38,560 nt of DNA from an uncultured Ruminococcus sp. (GCA_902782645.1 CACZNV010000009.1:1-38560), one strand, 5' to 3'; shown: positions 15,963 to 24,016, counted from the stretch's first letter. Numbers and translations: made by a program. The notes: generated from the letters alone by a model not told the origin.

Positions 15963-17492
15963 ATGAAAAATGACGAACGGTCAAAACGAATAGCCAATCT
16001 TTTGAGCACGGTCCTCGCAGTCCTTTTTGTCGCGGTCCTTGCCCTTGGCGGCATTGCGAGCCTGATTTTAAAGAGCGGCGACGTATCGGAAAAGGAGCAG
16101 CGGACCCTGAAGCAGTACCCGGATTTTTCCTGGCAATCCTTCTTTGACGGCAGCTTTTTCAAGAAGACCGAGGAGGCCTACAACGACCGTTTCCCCCTGA
16201 GGAACCTGTTCATCGACGCCGCGGGCAGCATTCGCGACCTTGTCACGATAAAGACCGGCCCTGAATTCATTCCCATCGCCAATGAAGACGAGGACTACTT
16301 CACCCCGGACGCAAACCCAACACCTACGCCCGAGCCGGAACCCACGGCTTTACCCACCGCTTCGCCAAGCCCCGCACCTGAAGAGACGGAGGCGCCCACG
16401 CCCACCCCGGATAACACGGAGACTCCTTCCGGCACCGCTGCGCCTTTTGAAACCGAAGGCCCTACAGGCACTCCAATAACAACCCCGGAGCCAACATCCA
16501 CACCCACGCCGACACCTACTCCCACCCCAACTCCAACGCCTACACCGGCCCCCTTTGACATCTCCGGCTACGAGGTGTTCACCGGCGGCCGCCAGCTCAG
16601 CGGCATTGTGATTGAAGGCGGCCGGGGCATGGAAGTGTTCAACGGCACAGCCGAGGCCGCGGAAGGCTACACCTCGTACCTGAAGCGCCTTGCCCTGAAG
16701 TATCCCGGAAAGAGGGTGGTGTCCGCAGTGACGCCAAACGCCTGCGCATTTTACGCCTCAAGCGAGTACAGGACCGAGAACCACAACCAGCAGGCCTGGC
16801 TGGAGCTTGCGGCGAAAAACATGCAGGGGGTCGTTGTGCCGGACATTTACGGGGCATTGGCGGCTCATAAAGACGAATACATTTTCTTCAAGACGGACCA
16901 CCACTGGACCGCCCTTGGCGCGTACTATGCGTACAGGGAGATCTGCAGGGAACTGGGTATGGCGGCTGTGGACATTGGCGAGCTCGAGACCAAAAAGATT
17001 GAGGGGTTCCTGGGCTCCACATACAGGAAGACGAACAGCAAGACCCTTGAGGCCTCGCCGGACACCATCTACTGCTACATGCCCAAGGTGAGGACAATCG
17101 CCAAGAGCAACCGGGACAGGTCCGTGCTGAATATGAACGGCTTGGCGATGATAGACGTGGTGAATCCGAACTACAGGGGGAGCAACCTTTACGTGTGCTT
17201 TATCGCCGGCGACAATCCCTACACCGAAATTACCACCAACGCGGGGACAGGCAAATCCTGCTTCATTATCAAGAATTCATACGCCAATTGCCTGGTTCCC
17301 TGGCTCTGCCACAACTACGACACCCTGTACATCCTTGACCCCCGCCACGTGAACACCACCGACAGCAACCGGTTCAGCCTGGAGGGCTTCCTTGGAAGCC
17401 ACGAGGTTGACGATATAATCGTTGTTTCCCACACACTTTTTGCCGCAACCGCCAACAACGTGTTCTATGCGGGGCTCATGAGGCTGTCGTAA
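15963..17492 (+). CDS. DHHW-family (AlgX/AlgJ-like) protein with Pro/Thr linker
   Basis: A 509-residue membrane-anchored extracellular protein with one N-terminal transmembrane segment (about 14-36). An EQRTLKQYPDFSW motif and AYNDRFPLRNLFI follow, typical of the DHHW/AlgX group. Then comes a low-complexity Pro/Thr linker (about 115-197) and a catalytic-like domain with FKTDHHWTALGAYYAY near 312. AlgX-like proteins act with MBOAT partners to acetylate extracellular polysaccharide. The gene is 19 bases after the MBOAT gene, so a working pair is likely. A linker inserted between the N-terminal segment and the DHHW domain is unusual. The polymer substrate is inferred only. Confidence 0.88.
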   Translation: MKNDERSKRIANLLSTVLAVLFVAVLALGGIASLILKSGDVSEKEQRTLKQYPDFSWQSFFDGSFFKKTEEAYNDRFPLRNLFIDAAGSIRDLVTIKTGPEFIPIANEDEDYFTPDANPTPTPEPEPTALPTASPSPAPEETEAPTPTPDNTETPSGTAAPFETEGPTGTPITTPEPTSTPTPTPTPTPTPTPTPAPFDISGYEVFTGGRQLSGIVIEGGRGMEVFNGTAEAAEGYTSYLKRLALKYPGKRVVSAVTPNACAFYASSEYRTENHNQQAWLELAAKNMQGVVVPDIYGALAAHKDEYIFFKTDHHWTALGAYYAYREICRELGMAAVDIGELETKKIEGFLGSTYRKTNSKTLEASPDTIYCYMPKVRTIAKSNRDRSVLNMNGLAMIDVVNPNYRGSNLYVCFIAGDNPYTEITTNAGTGKSCFIIKNSYANCLVPWLCHNYDTLYILDPRHVNTTDSNRFSLEGFLGSHEVDDIIVVSHTLFAATANNVFYAGLMRLS

Positions 17493-17508
17493 AGGGCCCT
17501 GAAACAAA

Positions 17509-17538
17509 TTGATTTTTCCCTTTCTTTTCGATTATAAT
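17509..17538 (+). promoter_or_regulatory. Promoter TTGATT-18-TATAAT for the CotH lipoprotein gene
   Basis: TTGATT (17509-17514) and TATAAT (17533-17538) are 18 bases apart, about 40 bases before ATG 17578. The CotH gene can therefore be expressed apart from the upstream pair. Confidence 0.7.
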
Positions 17539-17577
17539 GGGCCCATGTAAGCACATTTTTACGGGGAGAAACTGCCA

Positions 17578-19821
17578 ATGGGAGCCCTTCGAACAGGAAC
17601 AAAACTGAAGATATTGATATGTTTGGGATTGGCGATTTGGGCAATCCTGATGACTCTTTCTGCCTGCGGACCGAAAAACGGTAATGATTCGTCACCGCTC
17701 CCTGAACCCACGGATGTTATTGACATAAGAAGCGAAGAACCAACCGACGCCGAAACGCCTGCGCCAGCCGTGACACCGACGCCCACAGAAGCGCCCACGG
17801 AAGCGCCCACTGATACAGCGGCGCCCACAAATACCGAAGCTCCCACTCCAACCGAAGCTCCCACGCCAACGGAAACACAAACCCCCGTCGAGACTCCTGC
17901 ACCCACCGAGGCCCCCACGCCAACGGAAGCTCCCACTCCAACCGAAACACCCACACCTACACCCACGGTGACGCCAACTCCGGGCCCTGAACCCGGAACA
18001 CGGGAGTATTACGAAACATATTCTTACCTTTGCACGGTCAAAACCGACAAGCGCATCACCCCCTCTCTTTACACCGACGGAAAAGAGCTTCCGGGAAGCC
18101 TGTCGGACCTCTACTACACATCCGACGCCCCCGGCGGAGCGCCAACCCGCGATAACGGCGATCTTTGGCTCTGCCTGGAGCCCCAAAAGGGCTATATGGT
18201 CTCCTCGGTGAGCGTGGAGGGAACGTATGCGAAAATTGAGGACCTGGGGCGGGATGTTTACGTTATCCGGGGAGTGAAGAGCACCCTTAAAGTTTCGGTG
18301 TCCTCCAGGGCGATGGCCCACGCTGCGTCAGGAGACTGTCTCTTGGCGTCTTACGGGTACGGGATTACGGACAGCGGCGAGCTTTTGATCTCCTGGAAAG
18401 AGGCGGAGGGGACGCCCCTGCGCTGCGTGGAGATTGACGTTACCGACGGAACAAACACGGTTTCCAAAACATACGACGGCGACCTTGGCGAGTGCAATAT
18501 CACGAAACTCACGCAGAACACATCATACACAATCCGGCTGAGAGCCTACGGCTACAAACAAATCGGAAGTGTTGCCACCTTCAGCTCCTGCTACATACCG
18601 AATGCGAGAAGGGTTGCCTTCCCCCGTGTGGAAATCACCACCGAGGATTACGTGTGGCCCACCTGCGAATACGTCACGCCGCCGCCCGGAAATATCGGAG
18701 CGGGTATAACCAATGCGACCTGGGAAAACAGTATCGTGAAGATATTCGACGCCTCCAACAATGTCGTTTACGACTCATCGGTGAACATGACCGCCGACAA
18801 TGAGTTCCAAGGCGCCAAGATGAAGATCCGCGGCAACACCAGCGCCTACGGCGTGAAGAAGCCCTACAAGATCAAGCTGAGCAAGAAGTGCGACCTGTTG
18901 GAGCCCTTTATAGACCGTCCGGATGACGGCAAGTCCTACGCCGACAAGGAGTGGCTCCTGCTCAACTACGGGACGGACATTTACCGCATTGCCGGTGATG
19001 CCATTGCAGACGTCGTGGGCACCCCCTGGTCGCCGGATTACACCTACGTAAGCCTTTACGTCAACGGCGATTACCGGGGCCTCTACGTGCTTTCTGAATG
19101 CGTCAAGGAGGGCACGGGGAAGGGTGACGCCAAGTGGCGCTGCCCCGTTGACGACGACGGCTTTGTCATCGAATACGACGCCTACTGGTGGAACGAGCCC
19201 CTTCATTTCACCACCCCCTCCTGCGTGAACTTCGTGATGAAGTACACCTTCAAGTACCCTGACACCGACGATATCGACAAGAATTCCGCGGCCTACAAGT
19301 ACATAAAGAAATACATGACCGACCTTGAAAATGCGCTGGCCAGAAACGACAGCTCCTACCTTGACTACATGGACATGGACTCCTTCGTCAAGTGGCTCCT
19401 GGTGGCGGACTACATGTGTCTCCTGGACTCCGGCGGCAACAACCTCTACATGTGGAAGAAGGACTCCACCGCAGACAGCAAGATCGTCATGGGCCCCAAC
19501 TGGGACTTTGACTCCTGGAAATGGAACGTGGACTCATTCGCCAATATCCACCGCGACGGCTCCCACTTCTACTTCCCCCAGCTTCTTAAAAAACAGGAGT
19601 TTGCCCGGGCATACAAAGAGCTGTTCTACAAAACCTACGACAAGGTGGCCGCAGCTGTCAACGCCGCCCTGGACAAGATCAACGAAAACGGCTACAACAG
19701 GCTCTACCGCATGGAGGCCACCCGCTACCAGTCGGGGCAGCGGACCCTTGCCGATATGCGCAATTCATTTAACTCGTGGATAGGCGACCACCTGGCCTGG
19801 ATGCAAAGCCAAATCGGTTGA
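17578..19821 (+). CDS. CotH-kinase-like lipoprotein with Pro/Thr linker
   Basis: A 747-residue lipoprotein: lipobox TLSAC with acceptor Cys 30, a long Pro/Thr/Glu/Ala repeat linker (about 42-140), a fibronectin-type-III-like region (about 255-340), and a CotH domain (about 400-720). CotH landmarks are MKIRGNTSAYGVKKPYKIKL, KEWLLLNYGTD, LYVNGDYRGLYVLSE and GPNWDFDSWKW, the last holding the Asp residues of the atypical kinase site. CotH proteins phosphorylate spore-coat or surface proteins; this one would act outside the membrane. GGGGAG precedes ATG 17578. It has its own promoter but shares linker style with the DHHW protein, suggesting a common surface structure. Confidence 0.9.
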   Translation: MGALRTGTKLKILICLGLAIWAILMTLSACGPKNGNDSSPLPEPTDVIDIRSEEPTDAETPAPAVTPTPTEAPTEAPTDTAAPTNTEAPTPTEAPTPTETQTPVETPAPTEAPTPTEAPTPTETPTPTPTVTPTPGPEPGTREYYETYSYLCTVKTDKRITPSLYTDGKELPGSLSDLYYTSDAPGGAPTRDNGDLWLCLEPQKGYMVSSVSVEGTYAKIEDLGRDVYVIRGVKSTLKVSVSSRAMAHAASGDCLLASYGYGITDSGELLISWKEAEGTPLRCVEIDVTDGTNTVSKTYDGDLGECNITKLTQNTSYTIRLRAYGYKQIGSVATFSSCYIPNARRVAFPRVEITTEDYVWPTCEYVTPPPGNIGAGITNATWENSIVKIFDASNNVVYDSSVNMTADNEFQGAKMKIRGNTSAYGVKKPYKIKLSKKCDLLEPFIDRPDDGKSYADKEWLLLNYGTDIYRIAGDAIADVVGTPWSPDYTYVSLYVNGDYRGLYVLSECVKEGTGKGDAKWRCPVDDDGFVIEYDAYWWNEPLHFTTPSCVNFVMKYTFKYPDTDDIDKNSAAYKYIKKYMTDLENALARNDSSYLDYMDMDSFVKWLLVADYMCLLDSGGNNLYMWKKDSTADSKIVMGPNWDFDSWKWNVDSFANIHRDGSHFYFPQLLKKQEFARAYKELFYKTYDKVAAAVNAALDKINENGYNRLYRMEATRYQSGQRTLADMRNSFNSWIGDHLAWMQSQIG

Positions 19822-19872
19822 TTTTTGGCTCTTTACGCAAGCCGCAGATGGCATTGCATCAACCAATGGCAG

Positions 19873-19919
19873 GTGTCGTTCTGACACTAAACGAAACAAC
19901 AATAGTGCCAAAATGGCAC
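19873..19919. promoter_or_regulatory. Two inverted repeats before the HTH-MNT gene
   Basis: GTGTC-N5-GACAC (19873-19887) and GTGCCA-AAA-TGGCAC (19905-19919) lie just upstream of a strong -35 box, and a further GGTGCCA half-site is within the promoter spacer. They are candidate autoregulatory operators for the XRE domain encoded downstream. Confidence 0.55.
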
Positions 19920-19926
19920 CATTGTC

Positions 19927-19955
19927 TTGACAAGAAGGTGCCAAGCTATTATAAT
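19927..19955 (+). promoter_or_regulatory. Promoter TTGACA-17-TATAAT for the HTH-MNT gene
   Basis: Both boxes match the consensus exactly (19927-19932 and 19950-19955), with the ideal spacing. The predicted start lies about 20 bases before ATG 19974. Confidence 0.85.
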
Positions 19956-19973
19956 GGCTACGGGGTGATAAAA

Positions 19974-20444
19974 ATGTCAATAAGGCAGTTGCGCGAAACA
20001 AAGGGATTGACACAGAGCCATTGTTCTGAATATCTGCAGATTCCCCTTCGCACGTATAAGAGGTATGAATCCGACGAGAGCAGGATTAACCGCATTAAGT
20101 ATCAATACATTATCGAGCGATTAAACGCTTTCGGGTTTATCGATGAAGAGCACGGAAAATTGACAATTGACCAAATCAAAGAGATTTGCGGTTCAGTTTT
20201 TCCCTCATATTCAGTAGAATACTGTTATCTGTTTGGCTCTTACGCCAAGGGAACAGAAACAGAGACCAGTGACGTTGACCTGCTTGTTTCTCTGCCGGTT
20301 AACGGACTGAAATTTTTAGAACTGATAGAGATTCTTCGTGAAAAACTGAAGAAAAAAGTGGATTTACTTGATGCTGCACAGCTTAACAACAATCCTACAC
20401 TTGTGCAGGAGATACTGAAGTACGGAATTAAAATATATGATTAA
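19974..20444 (+). CDS. XRE helix-turn-helix fused to a MNT-type nucleotidyltransferase domain
   Basis: A 156-residue protein. Residues 1-60 form an XRE helix-turn-helix (LRETKGLTQSHCSEYLQIPL, RTYKRYESDES). Residues about 80-156 form a minimal nucleotidyltransferase with GSYAKG at 88-93 and SDVDL at 99-103, the metal-binding GS...DxD pattern. ATG 19974 follows GGGGTGAT and lies just after a consensus promoter; the frame is open further upstream but has no signal. MNT domains usually serve as antitoxins that AMPylate HEPN toxins. Here no HEPN gene is adjacent and the MNT is joined to a DNA-binding domain, so it may be a stand-alone regulator or an orphan antitoxin. Confidence 0.85.
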   Translation: MSIRQLRETKGLTQSHCSEYLQIPLRTYKRYESDESRINRIKYQYIIERLNAFGFIDEEHGKLTIDQIKEICGSVFPSYSVEYCYLFGSYAKGTETETSDVDLLVSLPVNGLKFLELIEILREKLKKKVDLLDAAQLNNNPTLVQEILKYGIKIYD

Positions 20445-20515
20445 CACTCTGCTGCCGGTTGACTCCCGCAGGCGCCGGAGGGAAAATTGGCGGCAGGAAA
20501 AAGGAGAATGAAGCT

Positions 20516-20920
20516 ATGCCCAGGAAAAAAGATATACCGGAAATTGAGTGCCACAGGCCCACGGCTGTGCTTGCCGTTGAGGCTCCGGAGAGGAAGCTTT
20601 ATGCGTCCATCGCCAAGAACGATGCCGCAGAGGCCTTCGAGAAGCTGTGTGCGCCACTTGCCGTGGAGCTGAAGGACGACGGGTGCTTTTCGAAGAAAGG
20701 GACCCTTCCGAAAAGCATTCCTTTTACCGCCAATGACATCGAAACCGAGCCCGGCGACGTGATCCTGACGGATGAGAATACCGTTGCCGTCTGCTACGGG
20801 AAAAAGGCGGTCAAGGCCGTAAGAATAGGCGAAAAGACCTACAAATCCAAGGAGCAGATCCTTGAGATATTCGGCGAAGGCGACGTGAACGTAAGGTTTT
20901 ACCTCGAATGGAGCGAGTGA
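20516..20920 (+). CDS. Cyclophilin-like fold protein
   Basis: A 134-residue protein resembling the bacterial cyclophilin-like beta-barrel family (PF18050-type): a central helix region (NDAAEAFEKLCAPLAVEL), then SIPFTANDIETEPGDVILTD and NTVAVCYGKK, which match the 'P-G-D-I-x-L' and 'N-x-L-x-L-x-Y' landmarks of that family. No signal peptide is present, so it should be cytoplasmic. AGGAGA precedes ATG 20516. It follows the HTH-MNT gene after about 70 bases and ends in a bidirectional terminator. Function is unknown; members lack a proven peptidyl-prolyl isomerase role. Confidence 0.7.
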   Translation: MPRKKDIPEIECHRPTAVLAVEAPERKLYASIAKNDAAEAFEKLCAPLAVELKDDGCFSKKGTLPKSIPFTANDIETEPGDVILTDENTVAVCYGKKAVKAVRIGEKTYKSKEQILEIFGEGDVNVRFYLEWSE

Positions 20921-20921
20921 G

Positions 20922-20997
20922 CTCACATAGAAAAGCATCAGCCGAGACAAAAGGATACCACCCGCCCCAGGGCGGGGAGGGTATCCTTTTGTGACAA
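20922..20997. repeat. Direct repeat copy A, 3' of the second DUF4143 ATPase
   Basis: 76 bases beginning CTCACATAGAAAAGCATCAG. It is nearly identical to copy B (22426-22499) in the same orientation about 1.5 kb away, with the ATPase gene between them. Confidence 0.85.
20947..20992. terminator. Bidirectional terminator (13-base stem) between convergent genes
   Basis: ACAAAAGGATACC pairs perfectly with GGTATCCTTTTGT around a GC-rich inner stem. Runs of A and T on both sides let it work for the cyclophilin-like gene (+) and the ATPase gene (-). Confidence 0.85.
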
Positions 20998-21018
20998 ATT
21001 GTTTATGCGGCAAGACAA

Positions 21019-22308
21019 CTAAATGAAATCGTCGCCAAGTAAAAAGTCGTAGATGTTAACTGTTAGAATACCGTTTTCGTCATACCAGGGAGATACAAGA
21101 TCCTTGGTAACAATGATCTTCTTAAAAGAGTCATCAATCTTTTTGAAAGAATGTGTTTCCTGTATGCGCTTTTCTTCGTTGGGAAGAGAATAAGCTGACT
21201 GGATATATACTCGACTCGATCCCAGGTTACAAACGAAATCCACTTCAAGACTTGCCCGCTTTACGCTTCCGTCTTTTGTTTTTTCGACAACGGGCACAAC
21301 ACCCACATCGACATTGTAGCCTCGCATTCGGAGCTCATTATAAATTACGTTTTCCATACTGTGATTCGGTTCGAATTGGCGGAAATTTATCCTTGCATTA
21401 CGAAGCCCGAGATCGGAAAAGTAGAACTTAGAGGGCGTTTCGATGTAGCCTCTACCCTTTATGTCATAGCGCTTTGCTTCCTCTATGAGAAATGAATCTT
21501 CAAAGTAGCCAAGAAACCTGAGAATGGTGGCAGTGGTAATTGAAGATTTTTTGACGGTCTTGAAAGTGTTTTTAATCTTTTCAGGATTTGTCAATGATCC
21601 GACGGAAGACGAAAGAATATTCAACAAATCCTCCAGTTCGCCTACTTTACGTACTTTGTTGCGGCTTACGATGTCCTTGATATATATTTCTTTGAAGAGA
21701 GTGTTAAGAAGGGCGATTTTCTCCTGCGGGGTTCTCCGAAGGACGACAAGAGGTATACCTCCGTAGAGCATATACTGCGTCAGTCCTTCGTACCTGTCGC
21801 CTTCCCATACAGTCATAAACTCCGAATAACTGAGCGGGTAAAGATGAACATCGTCGCCTCTTCCCTCAAATTCAGTAATTATATCGCTAGAGAGAAACTT
21901 GGCGTTGCTGCCGGTGACATATATGTCCATGTTGCTTCTGCGCAGATAACTGTTCAGCACAGATTCAAAAGCGTTTAATTCCTGAATCTCGTCAAGCAAA
22001 AGGAAGTACATGCCGTCGTCTACGACCTTCTCCCTGATGTATGCCATAAATTTTGAAGGGTCGACTTTTTTGTTCTCTGATCTCAATCGTATCAGGTCCT
22101 CGCCAATAAGCGAAAGATCCTCGGCAGAATCAAACGCAAAGCGGATAATGTGGTCTTCATTGACGCCAATGCTAACGAGGTAATTGTAAAAAATAGTGTT
22201 AAGAAGATACGACTTGCCGCATCTCCTGATGCCCGTTATCACTTTGATCAATCCGTTCTGCTTACGGGATATTAGCTGGTTAAGGTAATGGTCGCGATTG
22301 ATTTCCAT
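21019..22308 (-). CDS. AAA+ ATPase with DUF4143 C-terminal domain (second copy)
   Basis: A 429-residue AAA_14/DUF4143 ATPase. Walker A GIRRCGKS is at 26-33 and Walker B YFLLLDEIQ near 109-117; GSNAKFLSS follows as sensor-like region. The C-terminal domain has LEVDFVCNLG but IQSAYSL where the first copy has VPVEVKAG, so the nuclease-like site is probably inactive. Start ATG 22308 follows GGAGGG with six bases between; the upstream frame to 22338 runs into a repeat. The gene is bracketed by 75-base direct repeats and its promoter lies between two 41-base repeats. It is only distantly similar to the first copy, so the two are not a recent duplication. Confidence 0.88.
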   Translation of the reverse strand: MEINRDHYLNQLISRKQNGLIKVITGIRRCGKSYLLNTIFYNYLVSIGVNEDHIIRFAFDSAEDLSLIGEDLIRLRSENKKVDPSKFMAYIREKVVDDGMYFLLLDEIQELNAFESVLNSYLRRSNMDIYVTGSNAKFLSSDIITEFEGRGDDVHLYPLSYSEFMTVWEGDRYEGLTQYMLYGGIPLVVLRRTPQEKIALLNTLFKEIYIKDIVSRNKVRKVGELEDLLNILSSSVGSLTNPEKIKNTFKTVKKSSITTATILRFLGYFEDSFLIEEAKRYDIKGRGYIETPSKFYFSDLGLRNARINFRQFEPNHSMENVIYNELRMRGYNVDVGVVPVVEKTKDGSVKRASLEVDFVCNLGSSRVYIQSAYSLPNEEKRIQETHSFKKIDDSFKKIIVTKDLVSPWYDENGILTVNIYDFLLGDDFI

Positions 22309-22319
22309 AAACAGCCCTC

Positions 22320-22360
22320 CTATTGAAGATTTTTGCAACTTTTAACAGTTTTCTCACATA
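22320..22360. repeat. 41-base repeat, copy 1, downstream of the ATPase -10 box
   Basis: This starts CTATTGAAGATTTTTGCAAC and matches 22393-22433 at 40 of 41 positions. It forms most of the 5' leader of the ATPase mRNA. Confidence 0.85.
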
Positions 22361-22388
22361 TTATCGCATCGAAAGACACTGATGTCAA
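22360..22388 (-). promoter_or_regulatory. Promoter TTGACA-17-GATAAT of the second ATPase
   Basis: On the minus strand, TTGACA (22383-22388) and GATAAT (22360-22365) are 17 bases apart. The promoter is framed by two 41-base direct repeats. Confidence 0.8.
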
Positions 22389-22392
22389 GCTT

Positions 22393-22433
22393 CTATTGAA
22401 GATTTTTGCAACTTTTAACACTTTTCTCACATA
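22393..22433. repeat. 41-base repeat, copy 2, upstream of the ATPase -35 box
   Basis: This matches copy 1 with a single substitution at a 73-base period, and runs directly into direct repeat copy B. Confidence 0.85.
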
Positions 22434-22499
22434 GAAAAGCATCAGCCGAGACAAAAGGATACCCACCGACCCAGGGCGGGAGGTATCCTTTTGTGACAA
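22426..22499. repeat. Direct repeat copy B, 5' of the second ATPase
   Basis: 74 bases nearly identical to copy A (20922-20997), including the whole terminator hairpin. Confidence 0.85.
22451..22494. terminator. Terminator-like hairpin between two divergent genes
   Basis: The same ACAAAAGGATACC / GGTATCCTTTTGT stem as at 20947, but here it stands between divergent genes, where no transcript needs to end. That suggests it is a duplicated copy. Confidence 0.7.
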
Positions 22500-22526
22500 G
22501 ACAGGCCTTTCAAACGATGTTATAAT
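22498..22526 (+). promoter_or_regulatory. Promoter AAGACA-17-TATAAT of the XRE-sigma4 gene
   Basis: A perfect TATAAT (22521-22526) and a partial -35 box (22498-22503) are 17 bases apart, about 40 bases before ATG 22566. Confidence 0.5.
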
Positions 22527-22565
22527 GAATGCGAAGACTTAATTATCCGGATTGGAGTATCCCCA

Positions 22566-23123
22566 ATGACAGACCTTTCTGAGATGCCGGACAGTTCAAA
22601 AGGGACTGAATGTGCTGAAGCAATCGCAAAGCTTAGAAGCGGGAAAGCCATGTCCCAGCAGGACCTGGCGGACAGTTTGTTCGTCTCAAGGTCGCTGGTG
22701 GCAATGTGGGAGACCGGAGCCAGGACGCCTGACAGCTACAGTTTGGAGCGCATGGCGGAGATGTTCGGCGTGGAGCCGGGGGATATTCTTGGCGACGTCA
22801 GGTATGCGTTTGTTTCAAGCCTGGAGAGGGAATTGATTGAGAGTGAGCTTGACGATTTCACAAGCAGCGGGCCTTCGCCAAGCGGCGCAGTAAACGGCGG
22901 CGCAACAGAAAGCGGCACCGAAAGGGCGGAGCGCATAATTGAGGATTTTTTCAAACGTGTCGGCCCGCGGGACAGGGAAATCTTTATGAGCCGCTACTTC
23001 GCCATGAAGGCGCTGAAGACCGTGGCGGAGGAGACCGGGATGAGCTTGGCGGCTGTGAAGAAAAGACTTTTCAAGATTCGAAAAAAGCTGAAGGCCTTTA
23101 TACTGAGGGAGGAAAAGAAATGA
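22566..23123 (+). CDS. Hybrid regulator: XRE helix-turn-helix joined to sigma-70 region 4
   Basis: A 185-residue protein. Residues about 15-72 are an XRE domain (SQQDLADSLFVSRSLVAMWE, TGARTP). A Ser/Gly-rich linker follows, then residues about 120-180 resemble sigma-70 region 4 (ERIIEDFFKRVGPRDREIFM, ETGMSLAAVKKRLFKIRKKL). Region 2, needed to bind core polymerase and melt the -10 box, is absent; the XRE domain stands in its place. GGAG precedes ATG 22566. The next gene overlaps its stop by four bases (ATGA) and encodes a single-pass membrane protein placed like an anti-sigma factor. The pair looks like a membrane-signalling unit built from non-standard parts. Confidence 0.85.
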   Translation: MTDLSEMPDSSKGTECAEAIAKLRSGKAMSQQDLADSLFVSRSLVAMWETGARTPDSYSLERMAEMFGVEPGDILGDVRYAFVSSLERELIESELDDFTSSGPSPSGAVNGGATESGTERAERIIEDFFKRVGPRDREIFMSRYFAMKALKTVAEETGMSLAAVKKRLFKIRKKLKAFILREEKK

Positions 23124-24016
23124 ACAGGGAAGATTTCAGAAAGGCACTCGCCAATGTGGGCAACCGCGAAGCAACGGACCAGGAGATAGAGCAGAAAAGG
23201 AAAAGGCCCCGTTTCAGGCCGGCGCTGGCAGCAGCGGTGGTGCTGGCGGCAGCGGTATTGGCGGCGGGAATCATTGGCGTGTACGCATACAAGTCCTACG
23301 TGGAGCAAAACCAGCAGGAAAAGGAGGTCGAGCCTGCCTCCTCGAAACCCGCCAAGGCTCTTGCCCCTCTCACCGCGACCACCGTCTCAGAGCTCTTTTC
23401 CCTTGATTCAGTCGTCATCCACCGGAAAGACCTGCCTACGGACCTGCAGCGGGAAATGAAAACCGGCCAAAAGTTTTCCTACAACGGCCTCAAATATTAT
23501 GTCCAGACATCCGGCTATAACTCCGGCGTCATAGGCATCAGGCAAATCTCCCATGAAGACGCCGTCAAGGTGATGAATTTTGCGGAGTTTACCCGGCCAT
23601 CCGACCAAAGGAGCTACACCGAGGAAGAGGCGTACTACGTCTATCTCCTGCTGAGCCATTCCTTAGGCGGCGGTGAAATCGGTTTCTATGTTCCCGCAGA
23701 AATGCGCAACGGCCAAGTGATCGCAGTGTTTCAGGAAGAGGAAAACGTGCTGTTTGTGATTGACTGCATCTTTCAAAAGGACAGGGTTGTTTGCATCAAA
23801 AAGGTGAGCCTGGATACCGTCAACAGCATGGGCCTGGTCCTTCCCCAAAAGGGCGAGAGGCTTGACTGCGCCTTTGACGAAACGAACACGCACTTCCTGG
23901 GGGATCTCTCGTACAGGGAAATAATCAACAAGATCTATGAGCTTTGCGGCATAACCGGCAACGATCTGTATCCCTTCCTGCCCTGGGCAACACCTGAGGC
24001 TGAGAATGAAGCCTGA
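23120..24016 (+). CDS. Single-pass membrane protein, anti-sigma-like partner
   Basis: A 298-residue protein with a cytoplasmic N-terminus of about 33 residues (DFRKALANVGNREATDQEIE), one transmembrane helix rich in Ala/Val (about 34-58), and an extracytoplasmic domain of about 240 residues without a recognised family. Its start overlaps the stop of the XRE-sigma4 gene as ATGA, so the two are translationally coupled. This is the standard layout of a sigma/anti-sigma pair, and the short cytoplasmic part would be the binding segment. No zinc-binding HxxxCxxC motif is seen. What the outer domain senses is unknown. Confidence 0.75.
   Translation: MNREDFRKALANVGNREATDQEIEQKRKRPRFRPALAAAVVLAAAVLAAGIIGVYAYKSYVEQNQQEKEVEPASSKPAKALAPLTATTVSELFSLDSVVIHRKDLPTDLQREMKTGQKFSYNGLKYYVQTSGYNSGVIGIRQISHEDAVKVMNFAEFTRPSDQRSYTEEEAYYVYLLLSHSLGGGEIGFYVPAEMRNGQVIAVFQEEENVLFVIDCIFQKDRVVCIKKVSLDTVNSMGLVLPQKGERLDCAFDETNTHFLGDLSYREIINKIYELCGITGNDLYPFLPWATPEAENEA

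Noticed and set aside
16295-16561. Minus-strand Gly-Val repeat frame, with a similar one at 17559-17966
   Set aside because: Reverse readings of the Pro/Thr linkers (ACNCCN repeats), not real proteins.
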